A stretch of DNA of 64,000 nucleotides from Xylanibacillus composti (GTDB lineage: Bacteria > Bacillota > Bacilli > Paenibacillales > K13), in NCBI RefSeq assembly GCF_018403685.1, contig NZ_BOVK01000005.1, positions 1-64,000 on the forward strand, written 5' to 3'. Within the stretch, counting starts at the first letter, position 1, and each line of letters begins with the position of its first letter. The position numbers and the translations under genes were made by a program. Shown here one piece after another: positions 33,133-42,475 of the stretch. The notes under the pieces were generated by a model that did not search any database, was not told the DNA's origin, and worked only from the letters and a program-made list of their open reading frames with translations.

Positions 33133-36100
33133 TTATTCCAGAACTACATGATCGACATAGACGGCCGTAACATCATCTGCACTGTCAGCCGGAACAATGA
33201 TTTCAATGCCGATTTCCTTCACCTGATCCAGATCGCTTACCGCAGTCAGGTCAATTGTCAATTCGGTCCCGCTGTCGCTGTTGAGCGACGCTTCTCCCGA
33301 GTCGGCCCAAGCCCATCCGGCTCCGGTCTTCACGAACAGCTTCGCCTTGATGCCGCTGCCCGCGTCCCCCCAAGAAGCTTGCTTGACCTGTGCCTTCAGC
33401 GCGGACAAACCGCTGAAATCACGGTTGGCTGTGGATTTCAGCTCTACATTGATCTCACTTCCCAAAGGAATGTCAGCCTTAAGCGATTGCGAGCCGGACG
33501 CGGCCCATTCATCCGTCACCCACGGACCGCCGCTCGCATTGACTGCCTGCCAGCCTTCCACATCGATTTCGAAGTCGTGCAAGATGCCGGGCGCGGTGCC
33601 GCCGCTGCCTTCCGCCAGCAGCTCCACATCATCGATATAGAGCTTGGCCGAGCCTGTGCCGCTGAAGTCAGAAAGCTTCACGCCAATCGCATAAATCGCT
33701 TCCGGTCCCGGAATTTTATCGATTGGCAAGGACAGTGTCGTATACGTCTCAGTCGAGAGCGCAACCGGCTCTGTCGCGTGCCAGCCGTAGTCGCTGTCCT
33801 TCAGGTAGAGCACTGCGTTGGCGAAGCCATTCGACAGCTTCGCCTTCAATTGCAGCGTATCGACCTTCGAAATGTTCAAGCCTTCGACACGCGCAATCTC
33901 GAAGTCTGTTCCGTCCAGATCGAACGTCACGGACAAGGAAGCCGAGCCGGAAGCCGGATCATCTGTCGAGATGCCCAGCTCTCTCGCATTGGCATTGTTG
34001 ACACTGTGCTCAATCGCCCAGCCGCCGCGGTCTTCTTCAAAGTCGTTGATCAAACCGGGCGCCAGCGGAGGAGGTCCGTCACCTGGCACCTCATCCGCAG
34101 ACTCGTCGTAGATCGCCTGAATTTCGTCAATGTAAATCACGCTGGCCGGACGATCGGATTCACCCGGCTGCAGATTGATGAAGAGACCGAACTTCGTCAC
34201 GTTCTGAAGGTCTTTCTTCGTCAAGGCTCTGCCTTGGTGCGCCGTCTCCCATTGGGCCGGAACGAAGTCGTTCAGATGGATGTCCACCCATCCTTCTTCT
34301 GTTCCTTCCAGCGATGGATAAGCCTCATAAGCGATGCCGCTGAACGTAAATTGCAGAACCAGCTTCTGCCCGGAGCCGTCCGGCTTCAGCCAGAAGCGCA
34401 GCTTGTTGAATGAGGACCAATCCGTATTCAACGCTTTCGTAATGCCGACATACTCGCGATCAAGATCGTATTCATAGCGCAGCCCGAAGTGTCCGTCGCC
34501 CTTCACATCCGGACTAAGCGAGAGGATGACCGGATTGTCGCCTTCTATGGTGTAAGCGTTGCGGAGCAAGGCATCCAGCCCCTGATACCCTTCGAAGGTA
34601 TCGACAATAGCCGGGTCATCCGGCTCTTCCATGAAGGCGCGATAGAACGCAATGTTGTCTACGTAGATCGGACCTTCATGCTCTAAATATTTGCCCACGA
34701 TCGACAGAGCAATGCCTTCCGCTTCCTCGAGCTTTTGCGGCTGCGGGAAGGTGACGACCGCTTCATACTTGTATACATTGTTTGTTACGGTCAGGCTGCT
34801 CAGCAGCGCTCCTGCCGCTTCATACTTCGTGCCATAGTCCGGCGGCAGCAGGCCTACGCCTTGCACTTGCGCGTCCGCGCTCTTGCTTCCGGCATCTACT
34901 GGAACCATCACTTCAAATTTCACACGGTTGGTCAAGCGCAACACAGCGTCATCGATGTTTTTCAGCTCCAGCTTGAGCTCCTGCCAGCTGTCCGTATAGA
35001 CCATATCGGTTACATTCAGCTGCAGCACGCCGTTGCCGTCGATAACCGCATGCTCGATGCTGCCCGTACCGGGATCGCCGCCTATCGCATTATAATAAGC
35101 CCCCGCGTACGCAACGCCTTCCAAATCGTCATCGAACGTATACGTGTCTATCAGGATTTCCGGCACCTGCACTTGCACAAGCTTGGTCGACTCGTGCGTG
35201 ATCCAGCCGTTTTCATACAAGCGTACGGTTACCTCAACAATGGTGCCATTATGCGTGGCATCTGGTGTCCAGCTGCCCATGTAATAGAATCCTTCCTCAT
35301 CCAGCGTCATCTCGACCTCTTCCGAGTCATTCACGCTGTAAGTCACCCTCGCATGATCCGCATGCAGCACACGCGCGCGAATGGTGAGTGTCTCCTCCTT
35401 CAATGATTGCTGCTCAAGCGGCGAAACGACATGCATGAAGGAAGGCTTATCTTGCTTCACATTCGCCTTGTAGTCGTAGACGCCAACCAAATCACGGGAG
35501 AAAGCTGTATAGCTGTCCTCATAAAAATCAATAAAATCCGGCAGTAAGTCGGAATCGCCATACGGTTCGTTCGTGTCAGGATCAACAAGCTTTACATCCC
35601 TGTAAGGAACAAAAACGTTCGTAGGGAAGCCAAAGTTCGCCCAAGTCTGCATATAGGCGATTTTGCGCGCATCCGGATCGGCTTTGATCGCATTCAGCAT
35701 GCTGGTGAACCACACCGGATTGTTCCCTGTCTTGTTCATCCCCTGCGGACTGTAGCCAAACTCCGAGAAGGCGGAGATCTTGCCTTTTTCCTCAGCCAAG
35801 CGGCTAATCATGCCCAAATCCTCGACCAATCCGTTCAGGAAGCCCTCAGAACCAGCATTATCCTTATTGTCATATTGATCCAATCCCAATACATCGACAT
35901 AATCATCCCCTGGGTACCAGGTCAAAAACCTCTCGGCGTTCCCGCCAAATGGTCCGTTCGGGGAATACACGTAGAGGAAATTGTGCACGTCCTTCTTGTC
36001 GCGCAAATATTCCACCGTGTAGCGATACAATTCTTTATATTCATCTACTGTCGTATACGTCGTCCCCCACCAGAACCATCCGCCGGATTGCTCGTGAAAC

Positions 36101-37761
36101 GGTCGGAACAAGACGGGAATATGACGACCTTCTTCATCCACCAGTCCATTGGCGAATGCCGCGATATTGTCCAGCCACGCATTGAACTCTGCATTGTGGC
36201 TGCCGCCTGGCAAAATCTTGTCCACAACCTTGCCCGACACATCATTATAGGCGCCGCCTGTCACGAAGTTCCGCGGATGCATGCTCAGCGTAAGAATGCC
36301 GCCAAGATCATGGGCGCGCTTCATCTCAGCAATCAACGCGTTCACATTGCTTTCCGGCGAAGCGCTGGTCGAACCGGGCTTCTCATAGCCGTCCAGGCTG
36401 AGCGTATCCCAGCCAAACAAACCCGGATAGTCGCCGACGGAATTGTAAACGTCCGAAACGACGCCATCGGCATTCACCGCATCGGACAACGCTTCGTCCG
36501 TCACATGCTGCTGACCGAAAATAATCTGCTTGCCTTGGGTATTCAATAAGTAGGCAAACAAGGATTGTGTCATCGGCGTCGCATCCTTGTCCACCAGGTC
36601 AATGACATTGTTGTTGCCGCGGTCTGGACGGCTGCCACCGCCGCCGCTGGAGCTGGAGCCGCCGCCCGGAACAAAGCCGACAGTGCCGCCGCCTACCGAA
36701 GTTTCGCCGCGCTCCACCGGTTCTCCATTGACGGTTACCCCATCCGCCTCTATGATCAATACCTCAATGCTGCCATCTCCAACAATCTGCGTGCCGTCTG
36801 CGTAGATGACGACCTTCTTCACTGTAGTGCCTTCGCCCAGCTCGAGCGTTGCCGGCGTCCTGACTGTAATGCTGTCAATCGTCGTTGGACCGCTGGTCTG
36901 GAAACGCAGAGCGCCTTCCTTGCGCTCAATCTCGATATCGGCGAAGGTCGAGTCGTTGGCACCTACTGTATGCTCGCCGCCCCCGGAGAGAAAGGTTGTG
37001 CCTTCCACCGTGACTGCATCCAACGCTGCATCCCCGTCCGCCACACCGGGAGCAATATACAGGTTGCCCAAGATCGTGGCGTTTTTCAGGACTACATCTT
37101 TCTGATTGATCACAGCATTGCCCGAAATCGTGCCGCCTTCAACCTCGCCTGGCCGGGCAAAGAAACCGGCGATCAGCTGGTTCATCAATTGAACGACCTC
37201 TGCTCGGGTAATGAGCCCCGATGGACGGAAGGTGCCATCCGGGTAACCGCTTACATTGCCAGCGAGTGCCTGCACCGCTTCAGCCGCATAAGGGGCTATG
37301 CTCGCTTGATCGGCAAAGTTCTTCTCTGTGCCGGCTTCCGGTTCCAGCGCAAACATGCGCGCCAGCAAGGCTGCGGCATCCTGCCGGGTCAATGCCTCCG
37401 ATGGTCGGGCCAGATTCCCCGGGAAGCCTTCATAATATCCGGCTTGCCGGGCTACAGCCATGCCTTTGGCGTACCAGGCTTCAGCCGGTACGTCCGCGAA
37501 TGACCGATTCCCTTCTGCATAGAAGCCGAATATTCCGTTCAGAATGGTGACGAACTCCGCTCTTGTCACAGGCTCATTCGGCCGGAAGGAACCATCCGGA
37601 TAGCCTTGGATGACCCCATGCGCCTGCCATCTTTCAATACCCGACTCCGCCCAATGCCCAGATACATCCGAATAAACGGATTGTGCAAATGCCGGGGCCG
37701 CAAGCGATACCATCATCGCAGCAACGATCATCGTGATGAATAATTTCCTAGTTCTGTTCAT
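33133..37761 (-). CDS. SLH-anchored multidomain GH26 beta-mannanase
   Basis: A 1542-residue secreted enzyme held on the cell wall. The signal peptide is 1-26; three SLH repeats follow (about 28-75, 85-130, 148-192). Residues 205-345 have a repetitive valine/threonine pattern that suggests a beta-helix spacer; a Gly/Ser linker (366-380) follows. The GH26 barrel is about 390-760 with acid/base Glu557 in FRPFHEQSGGWFWWG and nucleophile Glu667 in SAFSEFGYS. An Ig-like domain and four C-terminal beta-sandwich modules (about 885-1045, 1045-1215, 1225-1385, 1390-1542), probably mannan-binding, complete it. It should cut beta-mannan at the cell surface; manA lies next upstream. Confidence 0.93.
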   Translation of the reverse strand: MNRTRKLFITMIVAAMMVSLAAPAFAQSVYSDVSGHWAESGIERWQAHGVIQGYPDGSFRPNEPVTRAEFVTILNGIFGFYAEGNRSFADVPAEAWYAKGMAVARQAGYYEGFPGNLARPSEALTRQDAAALLARMFALEPEAGTEKNFADQASIAPYAAEAVQALAGNVSGYPDGTFRPSGLITRAEVVQLMNQLIAGFFARPGEVEGGTISGNAVINQKDVVLKNATILGNLYIAPGVADGDAALDAVTVEGTTFLSGGGEHTVGANDSTFADIEIERKEGALRFQTSGPTTIDSITVRTPATLELGEGTTVKKVVIYADGTQIVGDGSIEVLIIEADGVTVNGEPVERGETSVGGGTVGFVPGGGSSSSGGGGSRPDRGNNNVIDLVDKDATPMTQSLFAYLLNTQGKQIIFGQQHVTDEALSDAVNADGVVSDVYNSVGDYPGLFGWDTLSLDGYEKPGSTSASPESNVNALIAEMKRAHDLGGILTLSMHPRNFVTGGAYNDVSGKVVDKILPGGSHNAEFNAWLDNIAAFANGLVDEEGRHIPVLFRPFHEQSGGWFWWGTTYTTVDEYKELYRYTVEYLRDKKDVHNFLYVYSPNGPFGGNAERFLTWYPGDDYVDVLGLDQYDNKDNAGSEGFLNGLVEDLGMISRLAEEKGKISAFSEFGYSPQGMNKTGNNPVWFTSMLNAIKADPDARKIAYMQTWANFGFPTNVFVPYRDVKLVDPDTNEPYGDSDLLPDFIDFYEDSYTAFSRDLVGVYDYKANVKQDKPSFMHVVSPLEQQSLKEETLTIRARVLHADHARVTYSVNDSEEVEMTLDEEGFYYMGSWTPDATHNGTIVEVTVRLYENGWITHESTKLVQVQVPEILIDTYTFDDDLEGVAYAGAYYNAIGGDPGTGSIEHAVIDGNGVLQLNVTDMVYTDSWQELKLELKNIDDAVLRLTNRVKFEVMVPVDAGSKSADAQVQGVGLLPPDYGTKYEAAGALLSSLTVTNNVYKYEAVVTFPQPQKLEEAEGIALSIVGKYLEHEGPIYVDNIAFYRAFMEEPDDPAIVDTFEGYQGLDALLRNAYTIEGDNPVILSLSPDVKGDGHFGLRYEYDLDREYVGITKALNTDWSSFNKLRFWLKPDGSGQKLVLQFTFSGIAYEAYPSLEGTEEGWVDIHLNDFVPAQWETAHQGRALTKKDLQNVTKFGLFINLQPGESDRPASVIYIDEIQAIYDESADEVPGDGPPPLAPGLINDFEEDRGGWAIEHSVNNANARELGISTDDPASGSASLSVTFDLDGTDFEIARVEGLNISKVDTLQLKAKLSNGFANAVLYLKDSDYGWHATEPVALSTETYTTLSLPIDKIPGPEAIYAIGVKLSDFSGTGSAKLYIDDVELLAEGSGGTAPGILHDFEIDVEGWQAVNASGGPWVTDEWAASGSQSLKADIPLGSEINVELKSTANRDFSGLSALKAQVKQASWGDAGSGIKAKLFVKTGAGWAWADSGEASLNSDSGTELTIDLTAVSDLDQVKEIGIEIIVPADSADDVTAVYVDHVVLE

Positions 37762-38102
37762 GTGCGATCCTCCTTATTTTCACGATTGGTGAAGCATACA
37801 TCTTACAACCAAAACCATGATGACTGAGAAATAAAGAAATGCCATTCACCACCACCCTAGCGAAATAACAAGATGCTAACAAAGAGGAGGGATAAAACCT
37901 TAATACAGCCCAATCATTTCCGTTATATCGATATGTATGGGCTTTCATTTTATAGAACTATATAAAACCACTTCCCCTTAGTATATTTATGTTATTATAA
38001 AAATCTAATTTATTCAATAACAAATGCTAACTGACTCGTTTTGACATCTTTTTCGCGCCCCGCTTTTTTTCGACTCTGTTTTCCGATTCGTTCGCCTATC
38101 AT
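37762..38102. other. AT-rich gene-free leader region of the mannanase gene
   Basis: About 340 bp, markedly more AT-rich than its surroundings, holding the AGGAGG ribosome site of the mannanase and several AT-rich minus-10-like strings. No ORF with a ribosome site was found. A long untranslated leader or several promoters are possible. Confidence 0.5.
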
Positions 38103-38148
38103 AAAAAAAAAGACTGTCCTGCCACCCCTCAGGATGGAAGAACAGCCA
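38103..38148 (-). terminator. Terminator of manA
   Basis: A stem (GGCTGTTCT opposite AGGACAGTC with G-U pairs) is followed on the minus strand by nine T residues. Confidence 0.8.
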
Positions 38149-38156
38149 AGATAGGT

Positions 38157-39251
38157 TTACGATAACGCAGGCGGCAAGCACCTGACAATCTGAAGCGGTC
38201 CGTCTTCACTGGCAAATACGACGGCAGGCAATTCGGCCGGTATGAAAAGCTGATCCCCTTGCTCCACCTTTTTCTTCCGGTCTCCCCAGTGAACATAGCC
38301 GCTGCCCCCAAGCACAATCATGACAGCGAATCGACCGTTCGCCGTCCAGGCCGGCCCGATCGCGCCATTCTCCAGCTCCAGCTGATCCATGCTGAAATAC
38401 GGCGTATCGTTATAGCTTATCAGCTGCTTGATCTGCCACCCCTGCCCGCGTTCCGCGACACTTGCGGTCAGCTTGCACAGCCTCAGCATCTCCTCTTCCG
38501 TATACGTGTCATAATGGAAGCAGTCGAACATCCGCTCGTAGCCCAATCCTTGATGGATCGCTTGATCGGTTAAGGCCAGACCGGATGGTGTGGCACGCTC
38601 TGTCCGGATAGTGAAATCTGTCGGCTCCTGAATCTCCACCATCCAGTTGCCAGGACCGATCGCGTGGGGAATTCCGCCACGGATCAACATTATATCTCCG
38701 GGCTTCGGGTACACTTTATGCAGCGATTGGATCATTCCTTCGATGTCCTGAGCATGGAACAGCCGCTCCCACTTCTCCCGCGTCATGCCCGGCTTGAAGC
38801 CGCACAGAACGTAAGGGTCTTCACCTGCAATGTTCCGCCCCCCGAGAAAGTACCAGGCTTCTGTCTTTCCGTAAGCGGATTGAAACAGCTTTTCCGCTGT
38901 CGGCTTGTCTGGATGCACTTGAATGGCCAGCCGCTCTGCCGCATCCAGCAGCTTGACCAGCAGCCCTGGATGAGCGCCGTACTTGGCCGCATGCGCCGCG
39001 CCCAGCGCCTCTTCAGGATTCGCTTCAATATAATTGCGCAACGCTTGGTCCGGCTGGTCTTCCCGAAAGGTCAATCCCTCATGGACCTCGTCCTCCCTGC
39101 CTGGATTTCGCGCCTTGACGACTGAGGCGACCCACTCCTCTGGAAATCGTCCGTCGGAGGGCGCTGCGGCGCTTCGCCACCGTTCCAGCATCGCTCCGCC
39201 TACATAGGTTCTCCACACTCGCGTGGGCTTCAGCTTGATCGGTTCGATCAG
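38157..39251 (-). CDS. manA: Mannose-6-phosphate isomerase, CTG start
   Basis: Converts mannose 6-phosphate to fructose 6-phosphate; a sensible partner for the adjacent mannanase. The type I zinc enzyme, about 364 residues, shows the metal ligands in AIQVHPDKPTAEK, YGKTEAWYFLGG and RGGIPHAIG. The first standard codon (GTG 39218) would cut off the family N-terminus; the protein reads on upstream as IEPIKLKPTRVWRTY. A GGGAGGGG site precedes ATT-CTG-ATC, so CTG at 39251 is the best start. Confidence 0.9.
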   Translation of the reverse strand: MIEPIKLKPTRVWRTYVGGAMLERWRSAAAPSDGRFPEEWVASVVKARNPGREDEVHEGLTFREDQPDQALRNYIEANPEEALGAAHAAKYGAHPGLLVKLLDAAERLAIQVHPDKPTAEKLFQSAYGKTEAWYFLGGRNIAGEDPYVLCGFKPGMTREKWERLFHAQDIEGMIQSLHKVYPKPGDIMLIRGGIPHAIGPGNWMVEIQEPTDFTIRTERATPSGLALTDQAIHQGLGYERMFDCFHYDTYTEEEMLRLCKLTASVAERGQGWQIKQLISYNDTPYFSMDQLELENGAIGPAWTANGRFAVMIVLGGSGYVHWGDRKKKVEQGDQLFIPAELPAVVFASEDGPLQIVRCLPPALS

Positions 39252-39493
39252 AATCCCCTCCCTCTAGATGCTTCTTCGTCGTTCCGTTGCTTTCTCATAC
39301 GATTACAAGAAAAAAAGAGAATTCCCTTGCAGCCGCGCGCAACTGCCAAAGAAATTCCCCCTATCCTCCTAAGAAAACCCTCTCTCCCATGCCGGAACAG
39401 ACCTGTTGGCACAGTATCGCCTTCTTATTGTGCGCAAGTGATTCACTTTCCCCAGCTTGCGCGCCAGCTGACGAACCTGTCGTTCTAGCGTAG

Positions 39494-40573
39494 TTAGATT
39501 CCTCCGCCTTCTTCATGAACAGTGCGCTTCTCTGCCTGCGCACTGTTATACAGACTCTTCAACCCAATCAGTGCGATCAATCCAGCCGTCATTACAACGA
39601 CTTGGTAGGGCTCGGGATCGACAAATATTTTGACCAGTGTAAAAGAAACGACGAGAGACAACAAAGGAGAGACAAGCCAAACCTTCAATATTTTCAGAAC
39701 GATGCCCTTTTGCCACACTTTCATGCCCTGATTAACGGCTCCGATCCCCATAATGGCCGTAGTCGTCACCTGAGTCAGCGGAACCGGGATGCCAAACAGG
39801 GAGGCCGCGATGACCAGGGAGCCGCCCGTCCCGGATATGGCTGTGCCTTGCAGCAGCGACAGCTGCGTGATTTTCTTGCCGTTCGTCTCCAACACCCGCC
39901 CGCCAAGCAGCAAGGCTCCAAGCGCCACAAACAATCCTCCCCAGAGAATCCCGTCTTCCGTACTCATCAAGCCCGCGCCAACTAGCGGTCCCACTGCATT
40001 GGCCACGTTGTTCATGCCTGCGGAGATCGCTTCGACGAAGCCTGCGCCGATAACAAGCAGCATAAGCGTCCTTCGCCAGCCGCGGCTGCCCTCGCCCCGC
40101 CAACGGGCGTCGCGCTGCTCCAGCCGGCGGATCAAATGTCCCGCTACCCAGGAAATCCCGAACGCCAGCAGCGGAATGATCAGCCAGAAGGATACGATCA
40201 CGAGCAGGCTTTTCACGTACAGCACTTGGTAGGCGACACCCACACCGACCACGGAACCAACTGTCACCTCGCTTGTAGACAGAGGAATGCCCAGCAGGTT
40301 GGCGAGAAAAAGCGTTCCTGCCGCCCCAATGAGAATAATCAACACGATCGGAATAGACAGCAAATCAGTGGGAATAATGCCTGAACCCAAGGTTTTGACT
40401 ACTTCCCCTCCGCCAAAGTACGCACCGAGAAATACGCCAATGCCTACGAGGATCAGTGCCGCAAGCTTGCGCAGCGCGCCGCTTCCATAGGCTACGCCCA
40501 TCGTGGCTGCGGCGCCGCTGGCACCGATATTCATGGCAAAAAACAACGCGACCGCTATTACCAGATAGGTCAT
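39494..40573 (-). CDS. cysP: PiT-family anion permease, probably sulfate permease CysP
   Basis: A 359-residue membrane protein with about ten helices in two inverted halves. The N-terminal signature FFAMNIGASGAAATMGVAYG and the second-half AGMNNVANAVGP are those of the PiT superfamily; the first closely resembles B. subtilis CysP, a sulfate permease, rather than the GANDxAN of phosphate carriers. No sulfate-assimilation genes are adjacent, so phosphate transport cannot be excluded. A good promoter lies upstream. Confidence 0.8.
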   Translation of the reverse strand: MTYLVIAVALFFAMNIGASGAAATMGVAYGSGALRKLAALILVGIGVFLGAYFGGGEVVKTLGSGIIPTDLLSIPIVLIILIGAAGTLFLANLLGIPLSTSEVTVGSVVGVGVAYQVLYVKSLLVIVSFWLIIPLLAFGISWVAGHLIRRLEQRDARWRGEGSRGWRRTLMLLVIGAGFVEAISAGMNNVANAVGPLVGAGLMSTEDGILWGGLFVALGALLLGGRVLETNGKKITQLSLLQGTAISGTGGSLVIAASLFGIPVPLTQVTTTAIMGIGAVNQGMKVWQKGIVLKILKVWLVSPLLSLVVSFTLVKIFVDPEPYQVVVMTAGLIALIGLKSLYNSAQAEKRTVHEEGGGI

Positions 40574-40641
40574 ACTCTGCCCGCTCTCCTTCTCTCCATC
40601 GAATCCCCACTAAAAAGGTATGAATTATTGGTTATTGTCTC

Positions 40642-40671
40642 ATATTAGCGGTTATCCTAAGCATTCGTCAA
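40642..40671 (-). promoter_or_regulatory. Promoter of the permease gene
   Basis: TTGACG, 18 bp and TAATAT on the minus strand, 70-100 bp before the start. Nothing else is seen in 40672-40946. Confidence 0.65.
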
Positions 40672-40946
40672 TCCTTTTCTGTGGAAAAAAACAAGAATCC
40701 CTGATCCGCAGCGGCATTCGCTGAATAACCAACATCCGGGACGCCTCCGCAGACCGTACGGATTCGTTGCCGCCCCTTCTGAGAGCTGCGCCCGATTCTT
40801 GCGCGAAGATGATCGTTTTAGCAATCATATGCAGCCGCCCATGGATCGGTTCATACGGAGTGAGCCGTGGCAATGGTCGAGTCCGCGATGACCGGACAGG
40901 CGGCTTTGTTCGAGACAATAGAGACGCAATCTGTTTGGCCTCAGCC

Positions 40947-40993
40947 TAAAAGAAGCTGCCCCCCAAGTCATTTACGACAAGGAGGCAGCTTCT
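40947..40993 (-). terminator. Terminator of the hydroxyacid dehydrogenase gene
   Basis: AGAAGCTGCC with GGCAGCTTCT (10-bp stem) followed on the minus strand by TTTTAGG. Confidence 0.75.
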
Positions 40994-41022
40994 AATTAGC
41001 TCGGAGCGGTTCCGGTTCCGTA

Positions 41023-42015
41023 TCAGCCCTTTGTATACCGTTCATCCGGACGCAACAGGTTCAGCAACTCCCTGCCATCCCGGAAGCGTTCTATATTCTC
41101 GCAGATGATGTCAAGCGAGCGACCAATCCGATCCGGCACGGCTGGGGTGCAGTGCGGCGTCATGTATGTGTTCGGCGCGTCCCACAGCGGGTTGTCCGGC
41201 GGCAGCGGCTCCTGCACATAGGTGTCGAGCCCGGCGCCCCCGATGACGCCGTCATGCAGCGCCTTGACCAATGCCGCTTCGTCCACTACAGCCCCGCGCG
41301 CCATATTGATCAAACAAGCGGTCGGCTTCATCAGCCGCAGCTCCCGTTCGCCGATCAGATGATGCGTGTGGTCCGTGAGCGGAAGCGCCAATGCGACAAT
41401 ATCGCTTTCCTGCAGCAGCGCATCCAGCGAGTCGCCGACTTCGGCGCTATACAGGAGGTCAACTCCCGGCGGAGGCGAGCCTATGCTGCGCCGATAGCCG
41501 AGCACACGCATGCCGAATGCTTTGGCGCGCACGGCCAGCTCCTTGCCGGTATGTCCAAGCCCAACAATCCCCATGGTCTTCCCGTATAAGCCGCGCAGCT
41601 GCTCATAGCCCGGCACGCCCCATTGATGCCGCTTTTGCGCCTCGTAAAAATTCGCGTATTGATACACATGCAGCAGTGCGAACAGCATGACGTGCTCGGC
41701 TAGAACCGGGGCCGAACGTCCCGCAGATCCCGTCACCAGCAGTCCGCGTTCGAAAACCTCCGGACGGGCGGAGCCGTTCAACCCGGCATGGTCACAGTGA
41801 ACCCACTTCAGCTTCGGAGCCTGCCAAAACCGCTCATCCAGGTCTCCTTCCAGCACTGCCGCATCGGCCACTTCCAGCGCGGCTCGCATTGCTTCCTCAT
41901 CATGCTTGTCTACAATGAAGAGTTCAGCCGGGGCAAATGCCTTGCGCAGCCGCTCGAAATGATGCGGCGGATACTTCACAGTTACCAGAACCTTGTCTAT
42001 ACTGCGTGTTGTCAT
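41023..42015 (-). CDS. D-2-hydroxyacid dehydrogenase
   Basis: A 330-residue NAD-dependent reductase of 2-oxoacids. The Rossmann motif GIVGLGHTGKELA is near residue 150; the catalytic Arg, Glu and His lie in NMARGAVVDEAAL, DTYVQEPLPPDNPLW and YMTPHCTPA, all intact. ATG 42015 is favoured over 42024 because GAAGGG then has a 9-bp gap. It stands alone; specificity (lactate, glyoxylate, phosphoglycerate-like) is not readable. Confidence 0.9.
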   Translation of the reverse strand: MTTRSIDKVLVTVKYPPHHFERLRKAFAPAELFIVDKHDEEAMRAALEVADAAVLEGDLDERFWQAPKLKWVHCDHAGLNGSARPEVFERGLLVTGSAGRSAPVLAEHVMLFALLHVYQYANFYEAQKRHQWGVPGYEQLRGLYGKTMGIVGLGHTGKELAVRAKAFGMRVLGYRRSIGSPPPGVDLLYSAEVGDSLDALLQESDIVALALPLTDHTHHLIGERELRLMKPTACLINMARGAVVDEAALVKALHDGVIGGAGLDTYVQEPLPPDNPLWDAPNTYMTPHCTPAVPDRIGRSLDIICENIERFRDGRELLNLLRPDERYTKG

Positions 42016-42207
42016 GGGCCTCATCCCTTCTCGCTTCGTTAAGGCCCATTATAATCGAACCAGCCCGGGAACGGCGGTCACGACCCGAATTGCTTAAGAA
42101 ATCCACACTTTCTGTAAAAAAATCACACATCGAGCGGGCTGTCCACAATCCAACAGCCTGCCTCGCTTATCATACCCAAGCTGAGCGCCTCATTCTTGCG
42201 CCAATAT

Positions 42208-42344
42208 TGTGGATAAATCCGCCCGAATTCGACATGTTTCGCTTGTGGATAAGGTTTTCTGTGGATATGTTAATAGGGACAACGAAATCTTGTGCACAGA
42301 CAGAGCCGGGACGTTGTGAGTGTTGTGGATAGGTTTGTGGATAA
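42208..42344 (+). other. DnaA-box cluster
   Basis: Five boxes in one orientation: TGTGGATAA at 42208, 42244 and 42336 (perfect) and TGTGGATAT at 42260 and TGTGGATAG at 42324 (one mismatch). They fill an otherwise empty gap between two minus-strand genes. No dnaA, dnaN or other origin-linked gene is near, so this is unlikely to be oriC; it is more like the titrating or control clusters of B. subtilis. The remainder of 42016-42475 shows no gene. Confidence 0.8.
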
Positions 42345-42475
42345 TGTGAATATCCTCCGGTCACATCGGCAAGCCTGCCGTTCGACCTGATTTGCTGCGA
42401 GCTTAGGAGACGGGACCTGGTCTGATCTTCCCACTCCGGTGTATCATATGTGAAACTTGGCTTGCATCCACTCGC

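Noticed and set aside
33118-34413. 431-codon plus-strand ORF within the mannanase gene
   Set aside because: Antisense shadow of binding-module sequence; no ribosome site.
42208-42344. DnaA boxes as the chromosomal origin
   Set aside because: No dnaA, dnaN, recF, gyrase or ribosomal-protein genes nearby and no strong AT-rich unwinding element.
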